Shown in pieces: positions 12,001 through 27,726 of a DNA stretch of 64,000 nt. Position numbers and translations under genes: made by a program. Where the stretch lies: contig NW_019775839.1 of the NCBI RefSeq assembly GCF_001039355.2, positions 1 through 64,000 of the forward strand, in the 5' to 3' direction. Source of the stretch: Lingula anatina (Eukaryota; Brachiopoda; Lingulata; Lingulida; Lingulidae). Each line of letters begins with the position of its first letter. Within the stretch, counting starts at the first letter, position 1. The notes below the pieces were generated by a model that was given only the letters and a program-made list of their open reading frames with translations, was not told the origin of the DNA and did no database searches.

Positions 12001-15000
12001 GTGTTGACTTCTCTTCAGTGATAAACTCCATAGGGTTATCTGTTACACAGAGTTGCACAATTTGGACTCTGTAAACTTGCCACTTTATCTACAGAAAGTT
12101 TGCTTCTATTGAAGTCCTTATGAGGCAGACACAACTTCATCTATCTAGACATTAACATTGTCTGGTAACTTAAATTAAATAAAAATATAAAACCTGGACC
12201 CCGTATCTTGAAAGCTTCACTATTTTGCGCAAAAAGACGTCATAACACAATTACACAAAATGTAATTTTTTTCACCATGACGCTAGATCAAGAGGTTGTT
12301 TTTATTTATAGGAATATCATAATTACAAATACAGATATTTGAAGTGTTTGACACCAATAAAATGTCATGAAACAATTCAATAAGCGAAGCTTGAACTGTC
12401 ACAATTACTGGCACATTGGTGAGTAGTGTTCAGTCTCACAATAATAGACATTGAGGAAGGTCACGGTGCGACCGAATGCTTTGTTTCTGCTTTTTCATTT
12501 TGTGTGGAAAATGACACTTTTAAATTTATTATTATTATCAATAGACTACACATATGAATTAAGTTCACCAGAAAATATAAGCATATACACTGAAATGATA
12601 TATGAAATGTTTAATTTTGAAATTTTTCTGCATAATAAAACATGACTTTAACGTTCTTCACGTGAATATTTACCGCAAGTTTTTCTATCAGAGGTACCAG
12701 TGATTCAATCAATTTTAAGCTTCCATGCTTTTGTTATATGTTTTATGATATGCTATTATGACTAGCAACCCAAACTTGCTACCATGTTTAATTACATGAA
12801 AGACACATTAAAATGACGAATTATGCATACGCAGAGGTCTTTGCGACTAGTTTGTATCGCCGCAAATAATAGCTCAAAACTAATGGTGATTTTGACATTA
12901 GCGCACGGCCGCGATTTGCGAAGCTTTCGAGATACGGGATAGTGCACGCTCGCCATGCTTGCGCACGTGCGCAACATAGCGAACCTTTCGAGATACGGAG
13001 CCCTGAACTAGTTTGCTGTAGAAAAGGAAAATGGCAAGTACACTTTATTAAATTCTTATCAACTTATCAGAATCAGTTTAATATGGAAAACTTTTAAACA
13101 TCAATATTAAACTAAAATATTCAAAAAGTCCTACATGATCCTTACCTGCACCAGGTGCTGTGACAGTGATAACTTTGGATGTGGCATTGACCCCCGTCCC
13201 TGACACCACTGTCACTTTCCCAGTAAACCCCTTGGCAGCACTGCTGCCACCTATCCTATTGGTCAGTATGGATGTGGGAGTTCCTGCAGGTTTAGAAGGC
13301 CCAGAGCTACTGGATGCTGTCCTTCCCTGCTGGTTTCCGCTCGTCACGACCTTTGTGACCACAGTGCCGCTCTGTTTGTTCACAGTTCCAAGAACTATAC
13401 TTTTTGAATGTACAGGTGTCTGTTTATCACCATGAGGGACTGTCACTTTCACCACATTGGGTGATGACAACAAATCAGTCCTCCCTGAACTCACTATTGA
13501 CTCTGATTTACACTTATTCAGATCTGTTTCTCCATTGGGCGTGAGGCACCCTGTGTTTAGCAAAGATACTGGTCCGTTTTGCCTAGGCAACTCTGCCGAT
13601 GCTGATGCTGCATTAGCAGTAAAAGGTCCATTAGGCAAGGATTCCTGAGTTGGAGATCCTAGTCCTCCATTAAGAAGAGTCTTTTGGTCGCCAGTGGTTT
13701 TGGTCTCTGAGAGAGAGCTGGTACTGCCACTAGACGGTGTGGGACTAGTTGTACCAGAAAACTCCTGTTTGATTGTGGGCAGTACTGATGCTGTAGGCTT
13801 TTGTTCTGCAGCTTTGGTGGCTGCTGTGCTTGATGTTGCTGAGGCTGAGGCACCTCCGGCTTGCTCCTGCTCTCCCTGATTTTCTTTCTGTAGCTGTTTC
13901 TGAGCTAGGTGCTTGCATATGCTGGTCTGGAAGGCCACTACACTGGATAACCACTGACGAGAGAAAATTATACATTAACCATTACACTGGAAAGGTGGGC
14001 AATGAAAAATTTAGACAGTATTGAGATATGCTCTTAACAATGGTATATTCTTAACAATGAAATTCATCAGAAGGGAATTTTAATACATATATCTATGATA
14101 AGCTCACTTCTTCTTGTTCCTCTAGTGTAGTTTCAGCCTGAGGGGCAGTGGACTTTGGTGGCTGCTGCTCAGGTGATGGGGTCAGCACTGGACTGGGCTT
14201 TGGCAACATGGGAGGAGGATACTGGTAGAGATCCTTGATGGCTTGAGGGACCTGAAGGGAAGATGATATGTCATAACAATAACAATCATAAACAGTGGGT
14301 GCTTTCCCAGAGATTTAGATCGATCTAGAGATTAAGATTTAGATCGACCCAACTCCCTGGGGTTCACGCTAAATTGCAGTCAGCCGAGCGGGCACCATAG
14401 TTAACTACCCCCTTACAGCTTTTAGTAGGCGGGACAGACGCTTAAGCCGGCCAAGCTGACAGTAATCTAGTGAGACTCCCCACAGGGATAGATCGATCTA
14501 AAAATCTATGGAAACGGGGTGAGTGTGTGCTTCAAGGAGAGAAATGTAACACTAATTATTACACTGAAATCATAGTTTCTTTGCAAGAGAATTAAACAGG
14601 GATCTCTAATACCTAAAGATTAAAACACCTAAAAGTGGAAGCCCAACTTCACAATCAAACTTGCTGAACAAAAAATTAGCGATTATTTTAGAACATGAAT
14701 TATTAAAGCACTGGTTTCTAATATTTCCATTAACAATTAATAAAGACATCCACATCCTATATTAGCTTCTGATATGAGATTGTAAAACATAAGCAGTATT
14801 TGATATATACTAACATCAACAGTCTTTCTTGAAGGGTGTTTGACTTTGATCCTGAAAGGCGGACTCTGGCGGTGAATTTTCTTTAGAAACTGCACTTTTA
14901 CACTATGCTGATTGACTATTCCTGAAAACTGATCCCACAGTTTCACACGTTCTGACAAACTCACAGACTTTAAAATTTTTTCATCCTGAAAGCAAAATAA

Positions 15001-18000
15001 GGTTCAATTATCTTTTAAAGGCCTTTACAAAAGCATTTCCACATAAAACATAGAGAAATCATGAAATAAATTTCATATCAAAATTATGTAACAAATACTT
15101 ACTACTGACTGAAAATAAGACTCAAGCTATCAAATAAATATTATACAATCTTCTTTAGCTCTGATTCAAACCACAGCTTGATTTTACTCTTTTCAACTGG
15201 TAATACACAATGAATGAGTGGACTAGAGGTACATGTACTAACCACAAGATTCTCTGCATGGTTAGGACACATCCACCTTCCAGAAGGTAACGAGGGCATG
15301 GGGGGGTTAAGACAGTCCATGTGGAACAGCAGAGGGCAGTAGTCACACTGGATTAGTGGGGCAACCCTGCAACTCCTGGAATAAAGACATTGGACAGTTT
15401 ACATAAAGGGCTGTCCATGAATTATACCAGCCACTTACTTACACCTACACGTAGCTTATTAAGAACCAGATTGTTAATAATCTATACAAATACGCATTTT
15501 AAGCATGCCTAATAGTTGGAAAACTGAAAATTCTGAAAACGTTGCTTCAATTGCTCATAGCATTTAGACTATATGAATAAATGTATATCAAAATGAAGAA
15601 TAAAAATCCTGAGATCAGACATCATCCTGAAAAATTTCACCCCTGGGTAAAAAATTGAAGTATATTTTGAAGATTTTTACAAACCTGTCTATTAAAGTAT
15701 CAATAAAACATTTAGTAGGATTGGAATAGGTACTGATAAAAATTTCAAACCTAATTTACAAGACACAGCACTTACTATCAATATTTTAACCTAAAAGAAG
15801 TTGCTGCCTTCGAGACAAAATAGAATGAATCAGATAGATGATATCATGTCCGAAATTGGAAGCTTTCACTGCATTTTGTTATATATCCAACCAGACAGGT
15901 TTTTTTTTTGCAACTAATGTTCTTTATAAGTTTGAAAAAGAAGACATATTTTGCCATTTCCACATGCAAAAATACCCTCCGTCATTTAAAACCTAACCAT
16001 ATGAAAATAACAATCCACAATGCTCTCATAACAGTGTCAAAATCAATATTTACAGAACTGATTAACTGATTATTAATTTCCCCCAAAGATATAGATTCCT
16101 ACAAACACCAAGTTTTTTCTATGTGTTTCAAGTTACAGATGCAATATAAACTGATCTTTCATGAAAAAACATGCAGAAAAAAATTTCCAAATTCTATCTG
16201 ACTGTCACTATTTCGAAGGCATGTTAATTTCTTCTGGTTTGGTTTTGGTCAGTTAAAGTATCGGATGCATTGTTGAAATATGGGCTAGATTGTGTTAGTA
16301 AAATTAACTGATTTCCTAATGCTACATCTCACTTAACTCAGGTAATAAAAGATCTTAATCAAATAAACCCAAGGTAAAATACACCATTCAATGATTAGAT
16401 CTGCCACTGACACAGTAAACAGCTCTATTCAGAACTAGAGCAAAAAATATCTAAACACTTTCTAAGCTAAATAAACGACAGCAGCAATGCTGTTTGCCTT
16501 CATATTAACAACAATCTTAATAGAATATAAGTTTGGCAAAAAAAAAATTGCTTCACTGAATTTTTAATTGTATGGCTCACTGCACCCTTTCCTTCCTTTA
16601 CCAATGAAATATTCCTTATGTTCAACAATAATTTTCAGACTGTTCAAATAAATTTATTTTGTTCTCGTACAAAATTGATCTGTTTCATATTTTAGTAATT
16701 CGTAAATGTCATGACCCTATTTAAATGGCCTCTTACTTGCTACATAGAAAACACAGTCTAGCAGGCAGTGGAACCATGCCATTGTCCAGTTCATGGGCTA
16801 GCTTCTTTGGGGCATTTCTGTTACCATCTTTCACCCAACGCCTCTTACTGGAACCTGGTTTTAAAGAATGACTCACTTTGAAAATCCACACACAAAATGT
16901 GAGTTGAGAAATAAAAAAAGCTTGACATTTACTTTAGTATACCTTAAATATATTGAACAAATGAAAATGTCCCCATCACAGGAGGCATATTACAAAGTGT
17001 CAACATGCAACTAACTTCTTCCTGGTACTGGCAGTTTTCTCATTTAGATTTGATTTGTTTCAATTAATACATAATACTGATATTCTACTGATGACTAGCG
17101 TTGATAACTTGTTTATAGACTGACCTGGCAACACAGTATTGCAAGTCATATCTTTTGGTATCTCAAACTGCTTCGGATTCATCAAACTGGCAGCTTTTAT
17201 CAAAGTCTGTAAGGGGTTGTCCCCATCATCCGAGTCAACTGACATGACTTCTTCATCAATAGGACTTCGCCGATTCGATCCACGAGTTCGGGACTTTTCT
17301 GATGTGCGAGATGTGGTTTTACTTTGAGTGCTGGTGACTGAAGAGGCATCATCATCAGCCTTGAAAAAAAAATCAAAACAGAAAAATATAAATAAGTAAT
17401 TCTTTTTTAATAAGAAAGCAATCGATTTTATAGGTGTTCTTTATATTTAAAAAAATCATATTAAATATGTAAAAGATTGTTTTTAATTACATGTGAATAC
17501 AAAAAAGACCATGGTTACAAAGTACTTCTTAGAATGGCAAATCCATCTAAATAATATTCGTGTTAATTGTTATTCATGAGGTTGTTGCAGTCATGGAATA
17601 ATCACTTATGAATGTTGATCTTTAACATATGGCTACAGAGTAGCATCTTCCTCTGGTGAGCACTGCACATCCATGTCTTTTTCTACTATTTACATAGGTG
17701 TGTTTCAAGGAAGGGCAAGCATGAAGATCCAATCAGATAGTTTCATTATGGTCTTATAATACAACATTCAGTCAGCTACCAATGCACTACTGTAGGTGCC
17801 CTCAAAAGAAGAACCAGAATTTTCTATTCATGAGAAGGTATCAAATCAGTATTACTTCCACGTCTTGAGTGTCAAGATATTATCAAACACTACGTTTGAA
17901 ATGAGGGGCAAAATTCAAACCTAATCCAGTTCCAAAAATTCCACTTCCAGGTGGTTTTTTGCTTTGTGAGTAACATACATGGCTCAAATTCAATTTATGA

Positions 18001-20616
18001 AATTGCCCAGACTACAAATGTAGCTAACTAACAAAACAAAACATGCCTGGGTTTTTGTTAGCATGTTATGCTTTACACACATCTAAAACCAATCTATTTT
18101 GGTCAAAGAAAAGAAAATGTGAATTCTCTACAGAAAGTACTTTACTGAGAGCCCAGCATACTTCTGGTAGTAAAATGTATTGGCATATTCTCACTCTCTC
18201 ATCTACCCAGAGGGCTACTTACCTCTGAAGGGGGTGGACCCACTCGGCAGCGATGACACAGCCATTCCCCGGAGGGTAAATCGTCTTCACTGAGAGGCGG
18301 ATCACTAGAAATAACAGATATTCACTTTACTTTATCTTCTGGCTGGTCTACAATGGCTTCATTACATGGAATAGCATAGAGCACAGTTGTCAGTCCAGAA
18401 ATAAAAAGGAATAAATAATTGCAGTAACTAAAAAGATGGATAAGAGGTCAATGGAGCAACTTAATAAATGCATGTTATCATGAACATCATTCCAAAGAAA
18501 TTTATTTACAAATTCAATATTCATTTCAAATCTATTTGGTAACAACATACTAGTATGCTAGGATTGGCACTAAAAAAAACATCCAAAATAAATAACATCT
18601 AAATTAAACGAATGCACATATTGAGAAACCATAAAACTTCATTCTTTATACAAGACCTTGCTAAGTAACATAAACATGGAACAATCAATATGCTATATGA
18701 ATACTCCTAACTTATGTAGGTCACCAGCAGAAATGCAAGATGCTAAATTTACCATTTCCTGAAGCTGGCAGAGTTCACATATATTGTTCCTATTATGTAG
18801 TCTTACAACATCATAGTAAATACTGCATGTTGAAATTTTCACAACTTTTTCTTTCTAAATAAACAATAAAGATTCCTAAGGCAAACCTTACATTATTTTC
18901 TGATATTATTGGCTAAATGCCTATATTGTGCCTCATATGAAGTAAGAAATCACACAAAAAGAACTAAAAATTAACTTTACTGTTAATCTTAGAAGATGGC
19001 AAGCCAATTCACGAGACAGCACTGCGCAGGAGAAACAACTGAAAAACAGGCACTTGAAAACTGATACAATCCAACCATATTTTTAGCAACTGCAGGCTGT
19101 TTGTTAGCACTAATACTTCTTGGCACATAAAATACTCTCTATATTATTTAACAAGTCAAAATGACAAAAAAGCAAGAAAAGACATAAAGCAACATGTAAG
19201 TCAAATTATATTTCTCTTTCCATCTAAGACATGTTCTTGGTTCATCAAAAATCTGATAATGGTCATCCTATTTGGTCTTCTGCCGACAAATCTATGAAAA
19301 CATAATGTAACAGATCCATGAATTGTTGCCAACTAAACTACAACCCAATATGAGAAGTTATTGAAATCATAAAAAATTGCAACTGTAAGAGTGATTGGGT
19401 TCATTTACAATATTACCCAGACATAGTACAAGTGCAATAATTGACTCTAGAGGTAAAAAATTCACTTATTCCCAAAATAAACATCTGTCTGGCTGTAATT
19501 AGTCTTGTGTTTTGTAGGTTTACTCCCTTATTTCACAACTAAACATGAAATGTTTGCCAAATGCTCAAGTAAATTTACTTTGGAGAATGAAAATGAAAAA
19601 TATGTTTTTTCTCCATCTTGCCTATTTATCACTGTGACTCTAATTTTAGCCTAGGCTTAACCATATTTATTAACACATGCAAAGTGAGCCTGGATCTAAT
19701 TTGCTAAATATGTTGCAAGTAAAATTATGCAAAATTTTATCCAGAAGAATTTTGGAAAACAAATTAAATATATCATCCCAAGGTAATTCATTTCTGGGGC
19801 TTATCTACTTCAAACAAGCACTGACCTGTTGTTGAAAGTGAAAAACTTCTGCTCTTGCAGTTACAATGTTTTCAAATGAAACAAATATTAATGAGAATGT
19901 TACTAGTATTTATATAATGTATGGCTATTGTTATGTTAAAGCTGGTGAGGCATTTGTCTTAATTTAGATCATTGTTTTATTGATAACACTGACCCTAGAG
20001 GAGTGGTCCAGACCCCAGCAGTTGAGGTGCTGGTCTAAGAAGGTCAACTGACAGCATCTCACAAATCTTCTGGGTATATAATTTTTATAAAATCAAGCAG
20101 TATTTCATAGGAAATGGGATTTTACATTTCATACAAGGCAATTCTTCTCCACACACTCAAAAGGATAATACCAGTCTGTCTCCATGACACAGTTAAGTAC
20201 CAATTCCCTGATTACTTTACCCTGCTTGATCATCATATGGTTTACTTACTGGCACTGTAAATGGAAAGCAGCTGGGCAACGGTCACAACACAGCAAATCA
20301 CCACCTTCCTTGCAACTATCACAACAATCATGATTCACAGCCCGGCCTGGCCGCCTGTATTCGCGTTCTGCCTTTCTCGATTTTCGACCATAGTCATCGC
20401 TCTGGGGCGGCGCCACCAATTTTTGGATTTGCTGGAAACAGAATGCAAAAAACAAATATCACCAAGCGACGCTTAACATGTGGCCTACTTCACCTGAAAC
20501 ACAGGAAAAATTCAACATGGCGACTAAAACTTTTTAGACATTCACCGAATCGTGAAATTTCTACCTACCTCCATGAGCCCGCCTGAGGTGTCCAAGTCAT
20601 ATTCGACAGTCGCCAT
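9056..20616 (-). CDS. PHF12: PHD finger protein 12 (Pf1), complete 15-exon gene
   Basis: Exons: 20569-20616, 20250-20431, 18223-18304, 17125-17359, 16737-16854, 15243-15375, 14815-14985, 14108-14251, 13146-13953, 11596-11718, 11000-11125, 10258-10353, 9958-10040, 9426-9668, 9056-9259. All junctions are GT-AG and in phase, giving 931 aa (the human protein is about 1,000). PHF12 is a nuclear scaffold of the Sin3/HDAC co-repressor that contacts MRG15 and TLE proteins. Visible domains: a conserved [11 protein letters not shown] start; PHD1 at about 52-98 ([20 protein letters not shown]); the conserved PFELLIAAA-like segment at about 155-182; PHD2 at about 217-262, ending CPNH as in vertebrates; a long Ser/Thr-rich linker from exon 9 (372-640); and the C-terminal FHA-type region (about 742-910), containing [20 protein letters not shown] and [20 protein letters not shown]. 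The start is the first ATG in the conserved N-terminus. The identification rests on close match to vertebrate PHF12. Confidence 0.96.
12194..13005. mobile_element. Non-autonomous DNA transposon-like element in a PHF12 intron
   Basis: Imperfect terminal inverted repeats of about 37 bp occur at 12194-12230 and 12969-13005; both contain a CCGTATCT-GAAAG core leading to TTGCGC. An internal copy of the end motif lies near 12915-12940. The element sits between PHF12 exons 9 and 10, and the roughly 740-bp interior has no coding region. The outer ends are CTGG and CCTG-like. I could not define a target-site duplication with confidence. Confidence 0.55.
14305..14512. mobile_element. Foldback/MITE-like element in a PHF12 intron
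   Basis: The two halves pair as long imperfect inverted repeats. Both ends carry AGATCGATCTA (near 14317 and 14490). Both then run through a CCCT-GGGG segment into a TTGCAGTCAGC / GCTGACAGTAA pair. The left arm has an extra 26-bp duplication of the AGATTTAGATCGA motif. There is no coding capacity. Its arm and centre resemble the element at 44696-44910, which suggests one family. It lies in the intron between exons 7 and 8. Confidence 0.6.
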
Positions 20617-23114
20617 TTTCTCCGAGTATCGTATGGGCAGATAAGAAGTTTACTTGGAAAAACTGAAAGTCTCTGGTGACAACAAATTCCACTTTTATCG
20701 AGTGGAAAGAGAAGTCACATATGACTTTGTCAAGCGATCCTCAACTGGGTTACCATCACACATTTAAAAGGTATTTCCTCGGTGACAACGGGGCTAAAAG
20801 ACTTTTAAGTAACTCCAAATAATGCTGCTATTGAGGTCGTACCCTTGCTGTAACATGCGATGAAATCGATGATCGTACAATGATAGAAAATGTAAAATAC
20901 TTAAACTTTAAAGGTCCCAAAGCAGACCACTTGGTCTTGGCGCAAAATGTCGGACGACCTAATGCGCATGCGTGCATGTGGAAGGGTGGATCTATAAGTT
21001 GGAATGTTTTTCGGCTGTATTAGCAAGAGTGAACTTGAATAAAACAACAGACATGCGGAACAGATTTAAACAAAGAAACAAGCTAGTTCAAATTTATATT
21101 TATGACGAAAAATACAATCATGTTTCTTATCAAGCATTTTACCAGTATGCGTTGAAAATGGTATGTTTAGGACACGACGGAGGCAGCAAGTCAACGCTCG
21201 GCTGTCACGTTGATGTTGAGCCCTAACACATTTTTTCACTATTAATAGGTTTCATGTGAAAAAACTACACACATATATTCTTGTACAGGTAGCTTCATAT
21301 GGAAGTGCAAAGCCTTCACAATGGCGTTTATCATAATGGGTGAAACAGTCCCATTTAACTTTTAAGATGATAATTCATACATGAGATCTGCCCTAGCTGT
21401 TAAAACATGTAAAAACCCCCGCCCCCACATCCCATTCCTTGCTTGGTAATAGTAATGGTAGGCCTCCTGGGGTAGTTTATTATTTGAAATCCATGTGCAT
21501 CCTAGAAGAGGAATGGCCCAAAGACACCAGTGCCTCTTCAAAAAAGCCCATACTGCAATTTATACACCAGTGCCAGTTAACACAGCCCACTTATTTTATC
21601 AAGTCTAGCAAAAAAATTGCTTTTCCATTAGCAGAGTTGCCAACCTCTGACAAAAAAAGGATAATAATAAAATAATAATAAATAAATAAATTTTGAAAGT
21701 TCATGGTATAATTAGTAATTAAGCAAACAAAATGAATATCACAGCAGCTAATTTCAAACACCTAAATCACTGTGTGAAACCAAGTTATATCTGTTATAAC
21801 TCCTTGGTGAAACACTGTCCTATAAGTACTGGAGTATACTCTCTTACATACCCCTGATACATCGCCTGATTCTTAAGACCAGGTATAATTATTGCATGCG
21901 TCACTTCAGATTCAGAAATTTTAATTTAAAAAATGCCATTGGAGATCGATTTACTATCTTTGTCAATTCACATGCATTTTATCTTTGGTCAATTGAGAAA
22001 ATATGTAAATCCTTTTTGACAAACAGTCACTGCATGTGTTAATAATCTGACCACTGTCTGTCCATGCCAGTGCTGTTTCAAGGATCACTCCCTTACCTGC
22101 TAATCCATAAGTGCCAAACCAGATTTTTTTTATTGCAAATTTACTGAGTGGTCTTGTTTGGTAAAGAAACATTTTCCTTCCCAAAATCATCATGATGCAA
22201 TTTTTTTTACATTTTTTATAAATATTGTTGCACTGCTTTTCGCTGTTTGGTATCCGCATGTTTGCCAGCATTGCAGGTCTAGTTTTTGTTCCTTTTTTAT
22301 TTTATGCTGAGCAGGTGAATCCTGGCAGAAATTCACAATCTTGGCTGAACAAAAACGCATCGAGTAGGTAACCTTGCATTAGGTTTGTGCAGTATTTTGT
22401 TCACAGCTTGAAAGGTGTGCACATATAATCAGAGCATTTTTTAAATAATTACTAGTATGTTATCACTCACTCAAAACTTTAAGCAAAGAAGAAAACATGC
22501 TGTCAATTTCAAATATGATTTGTGTCAAAATCAACAATATTCGTAATTGTCTTCACTTTTGAGCAATTTATTTGCCAACTTCACATTATTTTGATAAAAA
22601 TTGATCAAAGATCTTCAAAATACAACAAAATATGAAACATTTTATTTCATCTGCATGTGAAGCTGTTCTTTTTGCGAAGCATATTGTTGCTACCTTTACT
22701 GGTGTGTACTGTGCTCCTCTTAGAAAAATTTAATCCAGTTTGAATGTTCAAATACCAGTACTGAATACAACAGGACTGTACAACAGTCAGCAGACAACAT
22801 TAACAACTTGTATTATCATAGTTCGTGACATTCAGGATATAGTTATACCGATATGTTGGTTGTTCACATCTCTTTCAGAGCACTTGCATGTGTTTCTGTG
22901 GAATTGTAGTACTGGTACATAAACCGTTAAACACAAAAATTTAATTGTAACACTAATGTATATCAAAAAGATTCAACAAATGACTGTTTACTGATCATAT
23001 CAGGTACATTTAAATCTTGGCTTAAAGCTTGGCATGGTTGGTGTTATCAGTCAGAAAAATAGTTCAACAGCTCAATAAATTAACAAAATGACAGGTAAAA
23101 ATGCTAAGAATTAA
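20617..23114. other. Intergenic interval between PHF12 start and LRRC47 3' end
   Basis: The PHF12 promoter should lie just above 20616. A short AATA/AAAT run is at about 21660-21692. No frame here has protein-like composition plus splice signals; the 84-codon plus-strand frame at 20972-21226 is probably chance. Confidence 0.5.
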
Positions 23115-23120
23115 TTTATT
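23115..23120 (-). terminator. Polyadenylation signal of LRRC47
   Basis: AATAAA on the minus strand, 45 bp beyond the LRRC47 TGA stop at 23165-23167. It is the first canonical hexamer after the stop. Confidence 0.6.
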
Positions 23121-23164
23121 TTAGAATCTGAATAAGAAACAAATTGTAACAACTCGGAAGCTCT

Positions 23165-26472
<3,308 letters not shown>

Positions 26473-27726
26473 TGCACTTTATAATATGACTCTAGGCGTC
26501 GCCACGTTGAGCTCACCCAGCAAGACATGCCACGCTTGGTAACATGTAGCACGAGTTAGTCGGGGTCATCCCGCTATAAGTGCTTTTACTCCGAAAGACT
26601 TTTATCTAGATTAGAATGACTGTTCACAACTCAGCTGTCAACGTGATAGGTTTAGTGAACCTAAGAGCGATTTTAGAGCACTGTATTGGTCTACCACAAT
26701 AAAAAAAAGATCAAAATCAGTTTGGTATTTCTCAATGGATTCAGTTAAATCACAATAGAACGCTATATACCCTATGGAAAAATGACAGAAAAAATATTTA
26801 CAGTCTGACTGAGCGTTTTTTATGGTAGTTCTAGGAGGTATTTAATAAACAATACCTTTGCTGCATTTAGTTAACAAAAGAGAGAAACAGAGAGAAAGTA
26901 AGCAAGAAAAAGAAAAAAAACTTAATAAAAATAAAGAAAGAAGCGAGGAAGACGGAATAAAAGAAATAAAAAACGAAATAGAGAATAAAAAGGGTAAAAT
27001 TAATAAAAATTAAAGATGATATAATACTAAAACCGTGATATCCCATCTATCGCATTCTATAATTCGTGACTGCAGTGGGTCGGTGTTCAGAAGAACGCTG
27101 ATGCATCAAATTTTTTCCTCTTGTACCGGTAAAAGGACAACTGGGAATCGAAAACTGTGTTAATTCGCAACACAAGTCCCATACTATTGAGATTGTAGGT
27201 AATCAGTGATTTTTTTTAACAACGTTTATTCGAAAGAAATGGAGGCAAAGCGCTGGAAGCATTAAATGCTCTCCACAAAATTAAATAAGTAAATAAATAA
27301 AACAAATGGATACGTATATACAACAGAATAAATGTATAACTTCAAATATTTCAGTGATATAAATCCATCTAAGCATTCTGCATTCTGTTGTAGGCCTACA
27401 ACCCCTGCCTTCGGCTTTTATTTGCTAGTTTATACCATAGCTTAAAGATACAGGTGCCAGGTCTACGACGATGGTTTTGCACCTTCTCCTGTTAGTATCA
27501 CTGGCACCTCTGATTACTTTAAACACGAAGACGATGAGTTATCATTCTGAAGATGGTCTCTCCACCTGACTCATCTGATTTATTTCTAAGTTATCAGCAT
27601 CTTTTGCATACCCACCCAAACAAGAAATGCATAAGGTTACGTGCCTTGACTTCTAATAACAGGTGGTCGTCAAAGTACAGGGTTGGACATCATAGGATTT
27701 CTACTACTCGGGTTGCTGCAACAGTC
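26473..27726. other. Divergent spacer between LRRC47 and MOLO1-like gene A
   Basis: This holds the bidirectional upstream region of two divergent genes. A strand-asymmetric purine-rich tract of GAAA/AGAA type runs at about 26876-27000. The frame of gene A stays open upstream to an ATG at 27553, but that extension lacks signal-peptide character. Confidence 0.5.

Noticed and set aside
13160-13879. Plus-strand open frames opposite PHF12 exon 9
   Set aside because: They are antisense shadows of the long Ser/Thr-rich exon, which is fixed by splice phase and PHF12 similarity.
20972-21226. 84-codon plus-strand frame divergent to PHF12
   Set aside because: Reads through AT-rich sequence without a domain or splice context; cannot be supported as a gene.
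27553-27726. Upstream in-frame start for MOLO1-like gene A
   Set aside because: The extension is hydrophilic and would bury the clear signal peptide that begins at 27727.
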